Shown: positions 23,612 to 37,300 of the stretch, in pieces
Position numbering within the stretch: position 1 is the stretch's first letter
Layout: every line of letters starts with the position of its first letter
Position numbers and translations under genes: made by a program
The notes under the pieces: model-generated
Database searches by the model: none
The model's input: the letters and a program-made list of their open reading frames with translations, nothing else
Told to the model about the DNA's origin: nothing
Source of the DNA: Amborella trichopoda
Lineage: Eukaryota; Streptophyta; Magnoliopsida; Amborellales; Amborellaceae
Assembly: GCF_000471905.2 (NCBI RefSeq)
Contig: NW_006497658.1
Location: 2,992,177 to 3,056,176, forward strand
Length of the DNA: 64,000 nucleotides
Direction: 5' to 3'

Positions 23612-23787
23612 CGGAACTCTCGGAATTTTTGGTTCGATAGAGCTTTCAAAGGAGTAGTGTACAACAGCCGCCTTCCCTTTGTTACAGTAGCAGTTGCTGC
23701 AGCTTCTGCTATCAAAGTCTTTCCACTACTTGTTGGTGCAGATACTACAACTGAAGAGCCCCTCAAGAATGCTTGAATAGCTAAGCA
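23612..23787 (-). CDS. ISE2: ISE2 exon 2 (residues 199-257), Walker A
   Basis: Begins after an AAG acceptor with CLAIQAFLRG and carries motif I, APTSSGKT (residues 215-222, about 23716-23739), which binds ATP phosphate, then motif Ia TTPLKALSNQK. It ends in phase 2 (CG, GTATGA donor), and the next exon supplies G to complete Arg257. It is 16.7 kb from exon 1. The open frame reads on into the intron at both ends, so the boundaries rest on family similarity plus splice signals. Confidence 0.93.
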
Positions 23788-24546
23788 CTTAACCAATACA
23801 AAGAAAACTAATGTCAAATTTAGGCTTGGAATACCAAATTGCATTGTATATTCATGAATTGTCCCACGACATAATTGTCCCATGACATAATTAAATAGGA
23901 TACCAACAAGCACAACTTGCACAAAGTATGTGCGTGTGATGTCAAAAATGGCACTCACTACTGTAGTTGTAAAAACCAGCAAATTCTTTGAAATTTCTAG
24001 AGAAAGCTTCAATACAAATAAAACATTCAGTACATACACTAGGTTAACAGGAATGCAGCAATCATTTGAGTGACCCTGATCCAGAGTTGGCATAGAATAA
24101 TTTGTGGACAAGTAGTTCCCATGTATTGGCCACATGAAGAATTACTTGCTGGACTGAAATGCTACCCATACACTAGGTTCTACAACTAAGCACATAGGCA
24201 TAGTTATCTTAGAAAACACAACTTTGGAATTTCACTAAAATATTTGAAACTCTGATGCAGGAAAATAGAGAAAAGAGGCAAAAGCAGTTCAATAAACCAT
24301 CAAAACAGGCCAGATTTTAGTGGATCTGGCTTTTCTTGCACAAAAAAGTGATCCCAAACCCCTTAGGACTTGTTACTATTCACAGCCTGTTTTTACTGTT
24401 CGTGCCTAGAAAGTGTTAGAAACCCCCAACACCCCAAGCCCTTTTATTACATTGTAATAAAAAAGACTAAAACTACCCCCACTTAAAGCATTATAAAAAC
24501 CCCCCCATAAGTTGGCTATCATAGAAAGTAGGGCTTCCGGGACATG

Positions 24547-24801
24547 TAAGGGTTGCAGCAATGGGCTGTGAAATCCCGCCAAGCCCTAAATAGGCAGGTC
24601 CGGGCCACCAAATTTGGCTGAGGGCCGAGCCGAAGCCTACAATCTATGCTTGGTGTTCGGGTCAAGCCGAAGGCCTGCGCCGGGGGTCCATGGCCCTAAA
24701 CCATTAACAAGACCAGGACAGGTCTAGATAAGGCCTCTATGGTCTAGGCCCAGGCTTGGGCCAACCCGTGATCAGCCTAGGCTCGGCCGGTTGCCACCCT
24801 A
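24547..24801. mobile_element. Candidate hAT-type MITE
   Basis: The right end read outward is TAGGGTGGCAACCGGCCGAG, a typical plant hAT terminus; the left end TAAGGGTTGCAGCAATGGGC is a decayed match. The interior is GC-rich relative to its surroundings. No 8-bp target duplication is recognisable. Confidence 0.45.
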
Positions 24802-25194
24802 CAGGAAGGAGACCAAACTGGTTGCAGTTGCACACTTACAGCTTTTCTTTCCATAGTTTGAACTTTTTTCATAGTTTGAATCCAACCAACCATGGATGTT
24901 GAGCTCAGACCACTATTGGAGGAATAATCGGTGCAGACCTTTGTCTTCAAGACAAGTGAGTTCAAAGCAGAAACATGTGCAACCATTATTGACCACTTCA
25001 ATGCTCAAAAGAATGGGGGCATGGTCTGATGGGTTTTGGGAGGGTTTGGATGTGGATATCTTGCAAATTTATTTTCCAAGACGGGTGAGACCAGGAATTT
25101 ATGGAGCTTTGTCAGAATTGGGTTCTCCAAATGACTTGACCAAGTAAACAAAGCACCGTTGAGAGGGATGCCGATGAGATGCTTGCTGAATATC

Positions 25195-26640
25195 ATTGTT
25201 TAAAAACCCGGATCAATCGGGTGTATCAAACATCCAATAAACCGGTCTAGATCAACGAATCGCCAATCGGAATCGGCGATCCAACTGAGAGAATTGGCCA
25301 ATAAAAAAATTTTAAACAAATATTAAAAATGAAAAGTAATAAATCCTCAACCAAATAGCCCGATTCCCTAACAGAACCAAACCGGTTGATTCTATCTAAA
25401 GAATTAGCCAATTCCCAATACCATCAAAGAATCAGGATGTCACCTAATGATTCCCAGGTCAGACCAAGCGATTCCAATCCAACCCTACAAGTTTCATAAC
25501 TATGAATTCTGAAGGCTAGTTAAGAGACTTGTGATTCAGACCCTATGACCATCTTATGTAAATTTAAATCACCTCCAAAACACCATTGGAGGGGGGTTTA
25601 GGGAGCGTACATGGCTTCAACCCAAAACTGATCTCTACATTTGGTCTGTCGACCTATAGACTGCCATAAAGATTATCTACTATCATTAAAGTCTGAAGAA
25701 GGTGATGGAGAAAGAGAATTGCCTGGAATACATAAGGATCTGGCTAGGATATTTGGATCCCAAACAATCCAAATGCCACCTGAGGCAATGGACTCCCACG
25801 TGCTTGGTCTTCTACCCATAGTTACCCAAAGCAATTCGGACACCGAATCAATAAGTAATCAAAATCGAGAAATCACCATTGGCTAGAAGATTCATGTTTT
25901 TGAGATCGACATCCATACAAGAGGAATCGTGGGGGACGTGATTCCTATTTTTGGGATCAAGATTCGACTAAAATAGAATTGAAATCCCTACATAGATGGA
26001 AACAAAATTCCCAGCTCTTTGGAATCAATTTTTTTAACTAGTTGGAATAGTTCAATATAGAATCGAGATTCATTCTTTTATGAATCGAGATTCCGACATC
26101 TTTGGAATTGAGAGGGAACTGAGAGAAAAACAATGTCTCAATGCCATCAATTGACCGACCTGCTATACATGAATATTTTCACTATTTGTATTACATTATA
26201 TTTGACATCTTGGAGTTGCAATCTCTTAGTGCATACTTAAAGAATAAAGTAGAGAATGCGGACCACCACTTTGGTTTCTATTGGTCAATTCATGCAAAAA
26301 AATATGACTACACCTTGTAGCTTGAGATTGAGTGTCTAGCTCGAGTAGTTTGATGGCTTGAAATCTTATAAACGTCAAAGTCGTAGAATTCCGGTAAATA
26401 TGAAAACTAGTTTCAACAAGTGTAGAATCGATATTCACCAATTGTGGTATCGAGAATCAGTAAATATTGGAAATGAGATTCTATAAGTGCTGGAAAACAT
26501 ATTCCAAAATAAGGAATTGAGATTCTAGACTTCACATAAACGGCTTCTGTGAAGATTCCTAGTCAAAATCACCGAATTGGGGCTCCGAATCGAAACCGCG
26601 ACCTTCGATGAGAGATTCAAGTAACAATGCTTCTACCTCA
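25195..26640. repeat. Region dense in GAATCG / GATTCC words
   Basis: Opens with CATTGTTTAAAAACCCGG and closes with a complement of CATTGTTACTTGAATC, so it may be one large non-autonomous hAT. The interior is crowded with short inverted words based on GAATC, like subterminal transposase-binding repeats. No target duplication and no coding region found. Confidence 0.35.
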
Positions 26641-29600
26641 AATGGAGCATATAAGGTTTAGGTTCAAAGAATCTAATTTAGCTTTGATTAAGATGAGGAT
26701 ATGGGGATGATATTTGAGGCAATGGTTCAAGAATTATCCCTAGGTAGGTTCACCAATTACCACACATATGTCAGGCCAGAACTTTCATTTGTGGGTAAAT
26801 GGGGAGCTCGGTAGTATCTTGAGGAGTGCCTTTTAAATTAGAAATGGCGGCTAGGGTTGCAGATTTTGGGCTCAACACCGAAGAAATAGTATTTGGGTCT
26901 CTGTACTATTATAGTTGATGCAGCAGGTAAGGTTTTTAAGCTCTCTATATTGTCTGCCACCAGTTTTGGCTTTTCAAATGCATTGTTCATGAACTTGTTG
27001 CTAATGTCATCTATAGGTCCATCACAAGCGAAGCCCATAACCTTGAGCATCTACTCGATATCACCTTTCACGTGGTCAAGCCCATGAATCTCCTTTGAGT
27101 CCAATGAAAAGGATTTTGAGTCCAAGGTTATGGAATATATTTTGCTTGCGCTAGTCTCATGGCTTGCTCGATTCCATGGTAGGGAGTTCAAGGGTAGTGG
27201 GCTCAAATTGTTATGGGAGAATGGGGTGTGATAAGAGTGTTTAAGAAGAGGATGATGGCTCTGTAGGTATTTGTAATCCCAGTCGGTTTGTGGTCATGGC
27301 CTTAGCTTTTTTAGTTTGTCGTTGGATGTTGTCAAACTTCTTATAGTTGGGGAGGAGGGTATAGGGTTCATAGGAAGCCTTACTTTGAAAGCAGAACATT
27401 CGAGAGGGTTTAATTGAGCTTGGGAACAAGCATATGGTGTAATTGGATTGGGGAAGTGAGGTTTGGAAGTTTGCATTTATTCTATAGCCACCTTGGTATT
27501 GGAACTGTTAGGGAGGTGAGGGGGAGTGATTCATGTTATGCTAAGAGGATATTCCATGTGCGCAAAATGGGTCATTCGGCATGGGTGGAAGACCTCTGTT
27601 TGGGGATATTGTTTAGGTTGCCATCTTTCATTGCTAGGTTTTGGATGGTGTTTGAATGGTAGTTCAATTGCAATTATGTTTGCCACTATGATAGTACATA
27701 TGGTTTAAGGTTTGGGGAAGATTAAATGGGTGGTAGACAGTTTTTTCTCAAAGCAAAAGGGGAAGATACAAGAGGGAAACAAAGTGGTAAGAGAGGGAGC
27801 GGATAAGGAAGAGGGTAAGGGAAGTTTTTGGTAGGGATGGATGACTGATTTCAAAAAAGGGGGACAGTTGGACAGTGTGGAGTGCCTCAGTAGGAGGCGA
27901 GCCGATGCTGGCCACAAATCACAATTGGGGCTAGATACAAGGCTGCACATGCAATAGGCAAGCCGGCAATGTGGAGGCATCTAAGGCCACCATCTCTGGG
28001 CAATCCGATGGCTTGGGTTATATCTAATGGTTTTGAGGTTGGAGTTTAGGGGATGGAGGTGTGAAGCATCGTGGCTGTCCACATGCCGTAGAAGTTGAGA
28101 GGTGCTGGTTGATTATCGTACCAAGGATGAAAAGGCTGTGGGAAGATTTTTTGCATGGACAATGATAAGGTGCCAAATGGGTGTTGACTCATATTATGGT
28201 GCACCAGTGGGCTGTGTGGAGACATTGGAGCCCACCATACATGTGTAATGGGTGATGTGGCCTATATCTGGGGATTGCAAGAATGTGGTAGGGAGCTAGA
28301 AATATGGACACATCTTGGCCATCCAAACAAAGGCCAACATCTAAGTTATTGGTTGTTTGATTGGGAAGAGGGGTAAAGGAAGTTGGACCCTTGGCCTAAG
28401 ATATTTTAAAATGGAAGAAAGTGATGAAGAAGAGTGTGATCTCAGGCGGATCACCGTCAATTGGCTCTCATTTGGATTGGGGCTTGAATTTGGGTTTCAA
28501 ATGGCATTTGAATTTGAATTTGGGTTTGAAAGAGAATTGAATTTGAACTTGCATTATTTGAATTTGGATTTGGAGGGATTTTAAATTTGACGTTAACATC
28601 GTCGAATTTAAATTCAACTCCAATGAAATGACACGGTGTCAAACGGACAGTGGGGATATGGAAAGTATAAGCCCATGAGTGAAGTTGACTTTTGAAATCC
28701 TCGTGGTGAAAGGATTGAGATTTGAAGTTTGAAGAGGGGGGAAGATTGGTGGAGGAGATATTTAGTGGTTGACATGGCGTTCTCCCATGGTCCTGGACTC
28801 TTTGACCGAGGTCCACTCATGGACCATGTCATTTCTTTCTCCGCCGTTTGAGATATGTTCGGACTTCGCAGTCTTCTCCTATTCTATCAATTATCAGACA
28901 TGATGACAATCCCAATTTTCATGGTCCTCGTCTTCTTTCTCGATCTAGATAAAGAATATGGAGGCGTTTGTGGCTAAGCTGATAATTTTTGGGATGATGG
29001 CCAGAATTGGGGTACTAATAAGATTTTCGACGCTGCCTAGAGGTTATGCCCAATAGAGTTATATTTACTTTAACAAAACCACCACAGATTTCGCCTATTC
29101 CTTCAAGATCGAGGAGTGCAATGGTATACCAAAAGCTACGGTCTAGAGTCCAGAGGAGTTGAGATTTTAATGCCCCAAACATGGGGGACCAAAGGTTTGA
29201 GGTTGATAGAAACGCCTATGAGTTCTGCTCAAGTCGACTTGAAGGCTTTTTATGCTTCATCTTGCAAAAATGCAAAAGAGGAAGAGAAAATATACTTTCG
29301 CCCACCATGAGTCTGCAAAGGCCTCATTTGAGTTCTCTGTCTCACCAATTATGTGATTCCTTTGATGTCATATCATGGTTCTTGAATGTTCCTATCAACA
29401 TGGCGCATAAGAAAGAAGATTTATGTGAATATGTCTTCCCCCACCCAGATGCTAAAGGAACCATGTGATTGAGAGGAACTTGTGGTATTCTATAATTTTT
29501 CCAACAGGGGGGCTAGACATAAGATTACGCCAGAGATGAGGGGTTTGAAAGCATTATGTGGTGAAATTCTTGGTGTATGGGAGGGGATGTGCGCATGAGT

Positions 29601-30324
29601 TTTGAGGGGGGAATTTGATGTTTTACATTAAGATTTTTTGGAGTAATTTTGTAGGGAGTGGCATGTCTGTGAGTTTGGCAGCATGCACTGGTGTAGCCCT
29701 GTGGGAAAAATCTTCACTTGCAGGCTGATCAGACTAGAGATGTTGTTGGATCCCAAAGCAATAAAGTCAGAGAAACGTTATAGGTTCGGAAGGCCATGGG
29801 TGGGTTTCTGATATTAATGGGTTCCTGATGGCTAAGGTTTACGATGATGAAGGGGCTAATGGGATTGGTTCACAGGGTACAGTTGAAGGTATGATGGGCA
29901 GATTTATGGAAGCCATGACTTGTCAAGACCTAAGATTTGAACGAGAAGCAAACTTTAATAATCATATTATCAATCTATCATAGTGTGCATCAGTATCTCA
30001 ACAAAGTGGCCTGCCAGCCAGGGGGACCTAGGTGCATTGCCCAGGGCTAGGAGAGCATCTTGGGCAATGAGTCCTTGGGCGGCCGCCTAGGCGCCTGAAA
30101 CCCCCGCCCAAGGATAAAAATCCCTCGTTGAGGAGCATTTTAGGGTTTTTCTTTAAATTTAAGCTTTTAAATTCGGGGGTTTATGTTCATATGCATCCTA
30201 AACCCCATTTGAACTATTTTAGAGAGAGAAAAACTTCAAAAAATTTGGGATTGTGATTTTCATAAGATCAAAGGGTTTCTCAGAATTCCAAGAAATCAGT
30301 CCAAACATCACCCTTTGAGTTTAG

Positions 30325-30554
30325 TGGCATGTTTGGTTCGCGTGAAAATATTTTCTAGAAAATACTTTCACATGAAAAAATCTCTCATGCGGTCAAGTGT
30401 GAGAATATTTTCATACCAATTGGTGTTAGAGCATCTTTTCATACCAATTGGCAACTAATTGATGTAAAAATATTCCCACACTTGACCACATCAAATAATT
30501 TTTTCAAGTGAAAAAGTTTTTTAAAAAATATTTTTAAGCGAACCAAACATGCCT
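30325..30554. mobile_element. Harbinger-like MITE inside the hAT element
   Basis: 230 bp, with left end GGCATGTTTGGTTCGC and right end the complement of GGCATGTTTGGTTCGC, and inverted similarity continuing inward (GGTCAAGTGTGAGAATATTTT against its right-arm counterpart). Flanked by TAG on both sides. Confidence 0.75.
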
Positions 30555-30705
30555 TAGATTTACTTTTGGAGATATTTTAGGACTATTAGAGGGTTTTTTA
30601 GAAAATTTTGAGATTGGAAAACAACTCAAAGATGGACGTTTAAAGATCGAGCAATCAAGGTTAGTGAAAGAATTTTGTTTTTTAAATTGCTTATATTAAT
30701 TTGAG

Positions 30706-32496
30706 ATGTCTTCTTCGGGATCTAATAGAAGTGGTGCTACGAGTCAAAAAGATGACTATAACCCGAATCATTTAGATAAAAATTGCATAAGATGCAACTA
30801 TTGTAAGAAGGATACAAATGAGGTATAAACCGGTTCAAGAAACATCATGCCGGTATCAGAGGGGATGTTGCCCCGTGTAAACAAGTTTCGATATCAAAAG
30901 GGATGTTGGCTGGTGTAAAAAAAGTTCCTAATGAGATTAGGGAGGAGATAAAAAATTATATGAGCATAGTAAAAAAAAAAAGAAAAGAGAGGAAAGAGAG
31001 GCATGCAGAACAGAGCTAAGGTGTGGGGTTCATATTAATTATGATGATGATGATAGTGATCAAGAGGGGTGTGAAGAGGTGGAGCAGTTTGCTATGTCTC
31101 AGATTAAGGGAAAGGAAAAGGAGCTGTAGTTGTAGTTGGTTCTGAGAGTAGGGGGCTTATAGATTCCTTTTTGCCCAGGCCTGACCCTGAGGTTACAGGT
31201 GAAAAACCAAATAAGCAAACAACCATTATGAATAGAATCAAGAAGGAAGAGAGAGAGAGAGAGAGAGAACTGTACAGTACATTGCTAAGTGATTTTATGA
31301 TGCGAGCATTCCTTTCAATGCCGCTCGCCTAAGAAACTTCTATACCTTGGTAGAGGCAATTGGCCAATTTGGGCTTGGGTTGAAGCCCCCAACTCCATAT
31401 GAGCTTTCAGAGCCTCTTTTGAAAAAAAGAGGTGAATGTCACGAGGGAGATTGTGAGAGTCACAGAAGCATTCATGGGCTCAGAGTGTGGGGTTTCTATT
31501 ATGACTGATACTTAGAGTGATAAGAAGAAAAGAAGTCAGATGAATTTGTTGGTGAATTATACTCTAAGGACTTATTTTTAGGTCCATTGAGGCCTCAAAT
31601 GATAGCTACTTTTGCCCATTACATATTTAAAGTGATGGAGAAGGCATCAAGGAGGTTGGGGAGCAGCATGTTATACAGGTTATCACAAATAATGTTGCTC
31701 CTAATGTTGTTGCTGCTAATTTGTTGCGCATAGCCTACCCTAATATCTTTTGGACGCCATGTACAGCACACTGTATAGACCTCATGCTTGAGGCTATTGG
31801 CAGTTTGAGTGAGATTGCAGGTGCAGTTAAGAGGGCTAGGTCAGTTACCGCTTTCATTTATAGCCACACCCTCACCCTCACCCTCAGCATGATGCACAGA
31901 TTTAGAAAGAAGAAGGAGATAATGAGGCTAGGGATCACGAGATTTGATATCTGGTACCTATATCGAGATAGCATACATTCAAGGAGACTCCAGTTGAGGC
32001 AAATGGTTACCTCTGATGATTGGAGAGCATGCAACTGGATCAAGGATCAGAATGGAAAGAAAGCGCGAGATATTGTCCATTCTAAGGCTTTTTGACGAGG
32101 GTGAAGGACGCTCTTAAGGTACTTTTTCCTCTTGTCAAAGAGGCTCAATGACCTAGTTTATGTGAAAAATTGATAGTTCAAGGAGAGGTTTACTAAGAGA
32201 GATCCCCTTAGATCAAAAAATATGGATAATGCCATGGAGTGATTAGTTGATAACGATGAAGTCGAGGGGCATGAAGGATTGACATGGGATATGTTATGGA
32301 GGCCTCAGGGACAGCAGCCGATCCTCCTAGGGTCACTAGATCTTCTTCACAGAGGACGAGGGTGGAGGAGGAAGAGGAGGAAATAGAGGCGGACAAGGAC
32401 GACCATTATGTTAAGGAGAGTGATGATTCTGATGATGTTGGGCTCGACTCTGATGTGTATGATATAGCTGACCCTGCTTTTTTTTATGATGAGTAA
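30706..32496 (+). pseudogene. hAT transposase relic (BED finger + DUF659-type core)
   Basis: The N-terminal part has IRCNYCKKDTNEV, half of a BED zinc finger, followed by stops. 31450-31560 has the DUF659-like start (TEAFMGSECG, MTDT). 31700-31810 reads PNIFWTPCTAHCIDLMLEAI, the diagnostic DUF659/hAT block, and 31900-32095 continues with RFDIWYLYRDSI. The C-terminal hATC dimerisation domain is missing: the frame goes almost directly to the acidic tail (VEEEEEEIEADKDD, 32284-32496). Stops, a frameshift and the missing domain make it inactive. A GA microsatellite sits at 31248-31268. Confidence 0.85.
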
Positions 32497-32823
32497 TGAC
32501 TTAAGACTCTTTGAGTCTTCAAGTCTATATTTCTTTTCCTCCTCTTAAATAGGTGTATGTATATGGATATAGAGTATGGAGGAGTGTATGTCGAGTTGTG
32601 GACCATGGACATTTGATATGTCCCATGTGTTATTTATTTCGTTCTCTTGATGATGAATCAATGTCTTGGATAATATTTTTCTATTTTTACTGTGTACGGA
32701 CTATGGAGTGTATGGAGTTTGGCCTATGGTATGGACTACAGGACTACGAAATATGGCCAATGTCTAATGGTTTGAAATTTAAACTTTGAACTTTTAATTG
32801 ATTGTATGGAATTATGGAGTAAT

Positions 32824-33313
32824 TGATTCAGTCGTGCCCCAACCGATAGTTCGTGGCTGAGCCACGAAGGGTTGTAGAACCCAAGAGGGAAAGAAAGGGC
32901 AATGATGTAATAATGGGGGATTATTAGAGTTATTTTAATTATTCTTTTGTTTAGGGAGTGTGCAGAGATAATTAGGAAGGCTTTGGATAAAAAAGTGGGA
33001 AGCAAATCTTTTTGGTGGCTTTGGATAAAACGTGAGAGAGAATATAGGTACGTGAGGTTAAGAGATGGGGATAGGTTAAGACAGAGAAAATAAGCAAGAG
33101 AGATAAAATAGGAAAGTATTTATCTTTTCTTTAGTCTATTTAAGGGAGAATTCCCTTCATTGTAAATCAGTGAATAAATTGAATAGAATTTGGTCTCGTG
33201 AAGAGATTGTTTTGGGGTGGATTCCCTTGCAAACCTTTGAGAGAGGGCATAGTCTCTTAACCTTTCTTCTTCTTTTTTTATTGTTGTTTTTCTGGTTTTA
33301 TTCTCTCCCGGCA
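32824..33313 (+). repeat. 5' LTR of the gypsy element
   Basis: 490 bp, beginning TGATTCAGTCGTGCCCC and ending CTCTCCCGGCA. It matches the 3' LTR apart from substitutions and lacks two internal blocks of about 95 and 33 bp that the 3' LTR has. Confidence 0.93.
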
Positions 33314-33317
33314 TCAA

Positions 33318-33330
33318 TTAGTATCAAAGC
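33318..33330 (+). promoter_or_regulatory. Primer-binding site (initiator tRNA-Met type)
   Basis: TTAGTATCAAAGC just inside the 5' LTR differs by two bases from TGGTATCAGAGC, the usual plant primer site complementary to initiator methionine tRNA. Confidence 0.8.
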
Positions 33331-33338
33331 GAGTTCCG

Positions 33339-34385
33339 ATGGCTTCAAAAGAGACACCCCTCGATGAATTAAAGTTATTGACTGGAGTAGTTCAAGCCCA
33401 AGCAGAGAGAGTAGACCAATTCATGCCCATAGCTGAGAAAGTAGATGAGCTTGTGCAAAAGTTTGCTCAGCTTCAGGATGGAAGGAATCCGGAGACCAGG
33501 TATTGGAACTCATGGCAACAGAGATGAAAGAGATATGCATCTTGTTCCTAACCAACCTCGAGTGGCCCCGGTTAATGACGAATTCAATGAACGAATTCTT
33601 CGGTTGTTGGAAAGAGAAGAACCTGGAATAAAAATTGATATATTAGAGTTCCATGGTCGATTGCATGCAAATGATTTTCTTGATTAGCTAAGTAAAGTAG
33701 AGAAAGTGTTTGAGTACAGAGATATTGCAGATCACAAAAAAGTAAAAATAGCAGCCACAAAATTTTTTGGCCAAGCATTGGTTTGGTGGGATGATTTGCA
33801 ACAAGATCGTCTTCGACAAGGCAAGGAAAAAATTAATTTGTGGGAAAAGATAAAGACGAAGATGTACCAAAAAATTTTACCAGTAAATTACGCCCGAGCT
33901 TTGTACCAAAGGTGTCAAAACCTCAAGCAAGGTGAAAAGTCGGTAAGTGACTATACTGAAGAGTTCTATATTTTGACATCTAGGGCAAATTTACAAGAGT
34001 ATGAAGATCAAAAAATAACTTGACTGGGCTAAATCAAGGCATTCAGAATGAATTGACCTTCAAATATGTCTATAAGATGTCTAATGCCTATACTTTGGCC
34101 CGCAAAGCAAAGGAAATAGTCAATCTCAGCCTTGGTAGAAACAGTTCAATGACAAGAGGCTCTACTTCAACACAAGCGCAGCAAGCTTTAACCTTTAGAA
34201 GACCACCTATAGAGCGTGGAAACCAAACCTCTCAGAATTTTCCAACTAGGCCAAATCCTAATATGGGGAGAGGTGGTGTTGGGAGAGGGCTGGGAGTACC
34301 TAAAACACCTCGTGATGATACACAAATTGTGTGTCTCAAGTGCCAATAGCCTGGGCATAGGGTATTCCATTGCCCCTCACGACAA
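33339..34385 (+). pseudogene. Gypsy gag (capsid and zinc knuckle), broken
   Basis: Starts MASKETPLDELKLL. The capsid-type domain lies at 33640-34020 (IDILEFHGRL, then KFFGQALVWWDDL and YTEEFYILTSR), followed by LNQGIQNEL. A CCHC zinc knuckle at 34327-34380 (CLKC, then GHRVFHC) is interrupted by a stop. At least three stops or shifts separate the pieces. Confidence 0.85.
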
Positions 34386-37300
34386 CCCCCTGTCAAAGTT
34401 AATTTGGCCGAAGAAAATTATGAAGAAGAAGTCGATGAAGGATACACCTACGAAGGCCAAGGTGATATTGGGACAAGCCAGTCTTATGAAGGGACTGAGC
34501 CTTTCAAAGGTGAGATTGAGGAGTTGTACGAAGATGAAAGGGGTGAAGCCTTAGTTGTCCAGCGAACCATGCTAGCAAACCCAGACCTAGTGAGGAAGAG
34601 AAGTGGCGACGACACAATATTTTTTGAACAACTTGCACATCAAGAGGCAAGTTATGCACAATACTAATTGATGGTGGGAGCAGTGAAAATATTGTGTCTA
34701 AAGAGATAGTGGATAAACTTCAATTGAAGGAGCATAAGCACCCATGCCCGTATCACATCCAGTGGTTCAAGAAAGGAGGTGAGGTATCAGTTCTTACTCG
34801 ATGTTTAATCTCTTTTTCCATTGGTGTTAATTATAAAAATGAAGTGTGGTGCGATGTAGTACCTATGGATGCATGTCACATATTATTTGGTAGACCATGT
34901 CTTTATAATCATGATATGGTGCATAAAACTAGACTAAACACTTATTCTTTTGCCAAGGATGATGTTAATATCACACTCCACCCTATGAAGCAACTTCCTA
35001 CACCCAAGTATACTAAAGAGGAGGGTTCAAAGTTACTTAATGTGCAAAAATTAAAAGAGAGCAGCAAGGATATGGATGTGATTTATGTGTTGCTTGCAAA
35101 AGAAAATTCTTCACCGACTACAATTCCTAGGTCTCTTGAACCTCTACTCGAGAAATATAAAGATTTGATGCCTGAACAATTACCTGATGGTCTTCCTCCA
35201 ACGATAAATATTTAGCATCACATTGACTTGGTGCCTGGTTCTAGCCTACCAAATTTGGCCCATTATCGAATAAGCCCCATGGAACATGAAGAGTTGCACA
35301 AACAAGTTGTTGATTTGCTTAAGAAGGGATTGATTCGAGAAAGCAAGTCACCATGTGATATCTCCACATTACTGACTCCAAAAAAAGATAGGTCATGGAG
35401 GATGTGTGTGGACAGTTGAGCAATCAACAAAATTACAATCAAGTACTGATTTCCCATACCCAAGCTCGATGATATGTTAGATATGCTTAATGGAGCTAAG
35501 GTTTTTTCAAAGATTGATTGAAGGAGTGGGTACCATCAAATTTGGATTCGTCCTAGGGATGAATGGAAGACCGCATTCAAAACTCGAGATGGACCATATG
35601 AGTGGCATGTGATGCCATTCGAGCTTTCTAATGCACCAAGCACATTCATGGGCCTAATGACTGAGGTACTTTGCTCTTTTATCGGTAAATTTGTTGTGGT
35701 TTATTTTGATGATATCTTGGTTTTTAATGCTAACCCACAAGATCATCTTAACCACTTGGAACAAGTTTTTGATGTGCTATTTAAGGAATCACTTATTGTG
35801 AATTTGAAAAAATGCTCATTCATGATAGACAATGTCGTCTTTCTGGGGTATGTTGTTTCATCTAAGGGAATTAAGGTGGATGAAGAAAAGGTGAAGGCCA
35901 TAGCTGATTGGCTGGTTCCAAAGTCACTCACTGAGGTGCATTCTTTTCATGGCCTAGCGACCTTTCATAGCCGATTTATCAAACATTCCAGCACTCTAAT
36001 AGCACCGGTGACTGAATGTATGAGGGTTGAAAAGTTTTCATGGAGTCCCGCTACTGAAAAGAACTTCACTCTAATTAAACAAAAGATGATGCAAGCACCA
36101 GTACTTGCCTTACCAGATTTTTCTAAGGTATTTGAGGTTGAAACCATGCATCAAATGTTGGCAGAGGGGCAGTTCTAAGTCAAGAGGGGCGACCAGTAGC
36201 TTTCTTTAGTGAGAAATTGAATGAGGCACCTAAGAAGTATTCGGTCTATGACCTCGAGTTTTATGCAGTGGTGCAAGCCTTGCGCTATTGGATGCACTAT
36301 CTGATTCATAGGGAGTTTGTTCTATACTAAAATTTGAGTTCCCAAAAGCTGTTGAATGCGCGACATGCTAAGTCGATGGCCATCCTTCAAAAATACACCT
36401 TCCTATTAAAGCACAAGGCTGGAACCCAAAATAAGACAGCTGATGCTTTAAGTAGAAGGGTAGTGTTGCTTAGAAGTCTATAGAAGTGTTGAGGTTTGAA
36501 GTGATAAAAGATCAATATAAAGTTGATCCAATTTTCAGCAAGGTCCTTGAAAGGTGTGTTGATGGGCGAAACCCTATGGGTGAGTATCTCATGCACGATG
36601 GTTGTTTATTTAAAGGTATGCGATTATTTATACCTGATTGCTCCCTAAGGGAGAAGATAATCATGGAGCTTCATGGTGGGGGCTTAGGTGGCCATTTTGG
36701 AAGGGACAAAACTATAGGTATGGTTGGAGAAAAGTATTTTTGGCCACATATGCGAAGGGATTTTGATCAATTTGTGACCCATATCGAACTTGCCAAGTCT
36801 CTAAAGGTCACACACAAAATACAAGTCTTGATACTGCTCTTGCTGTTCCAGATGCCACATGGGTTGATATCTCTATGGACTTTGTACTTGGACTTCCACG
36901 TACCATTTGTTGATGTTGATCAATTAATGTGTCATTCCTTGTAGGAGAACTATGGACGCTACACATATTGCCAATTTCTTTTTCAAAGATATTGTAAGGC
37001 TACATGGTGCTCCTAAGTCTATTACATCTGATAGGGATACAAAATTCTTAAGTCATTTTTGGCACACTTTATGGAAATGTATGGGAACTAAACTTCAATT
37101 TTCTAGGGCTTATCATCCTCAAATAGATGGGCAGACCGAAATAGTGAATAGGAGCCTTGGTAACCTCTTGAGGAGTATTGTTGGTGATAACATATCTCAG
37201 TGGGACCTCGCTTTGCCCCAGGCTGAGTTTACATACAACTAGTGATTTAAAAAACGAATCGGTGCCCCGGATCAGGCACTTCAAAAACCCATCTAGATTG

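Noticed and set aside
28357-28584. Phe/Glu/Leu-rich open frame
   Set aside because: Low-complexity GAATTTGAATTTGG-type repeat; no protein family recognised.
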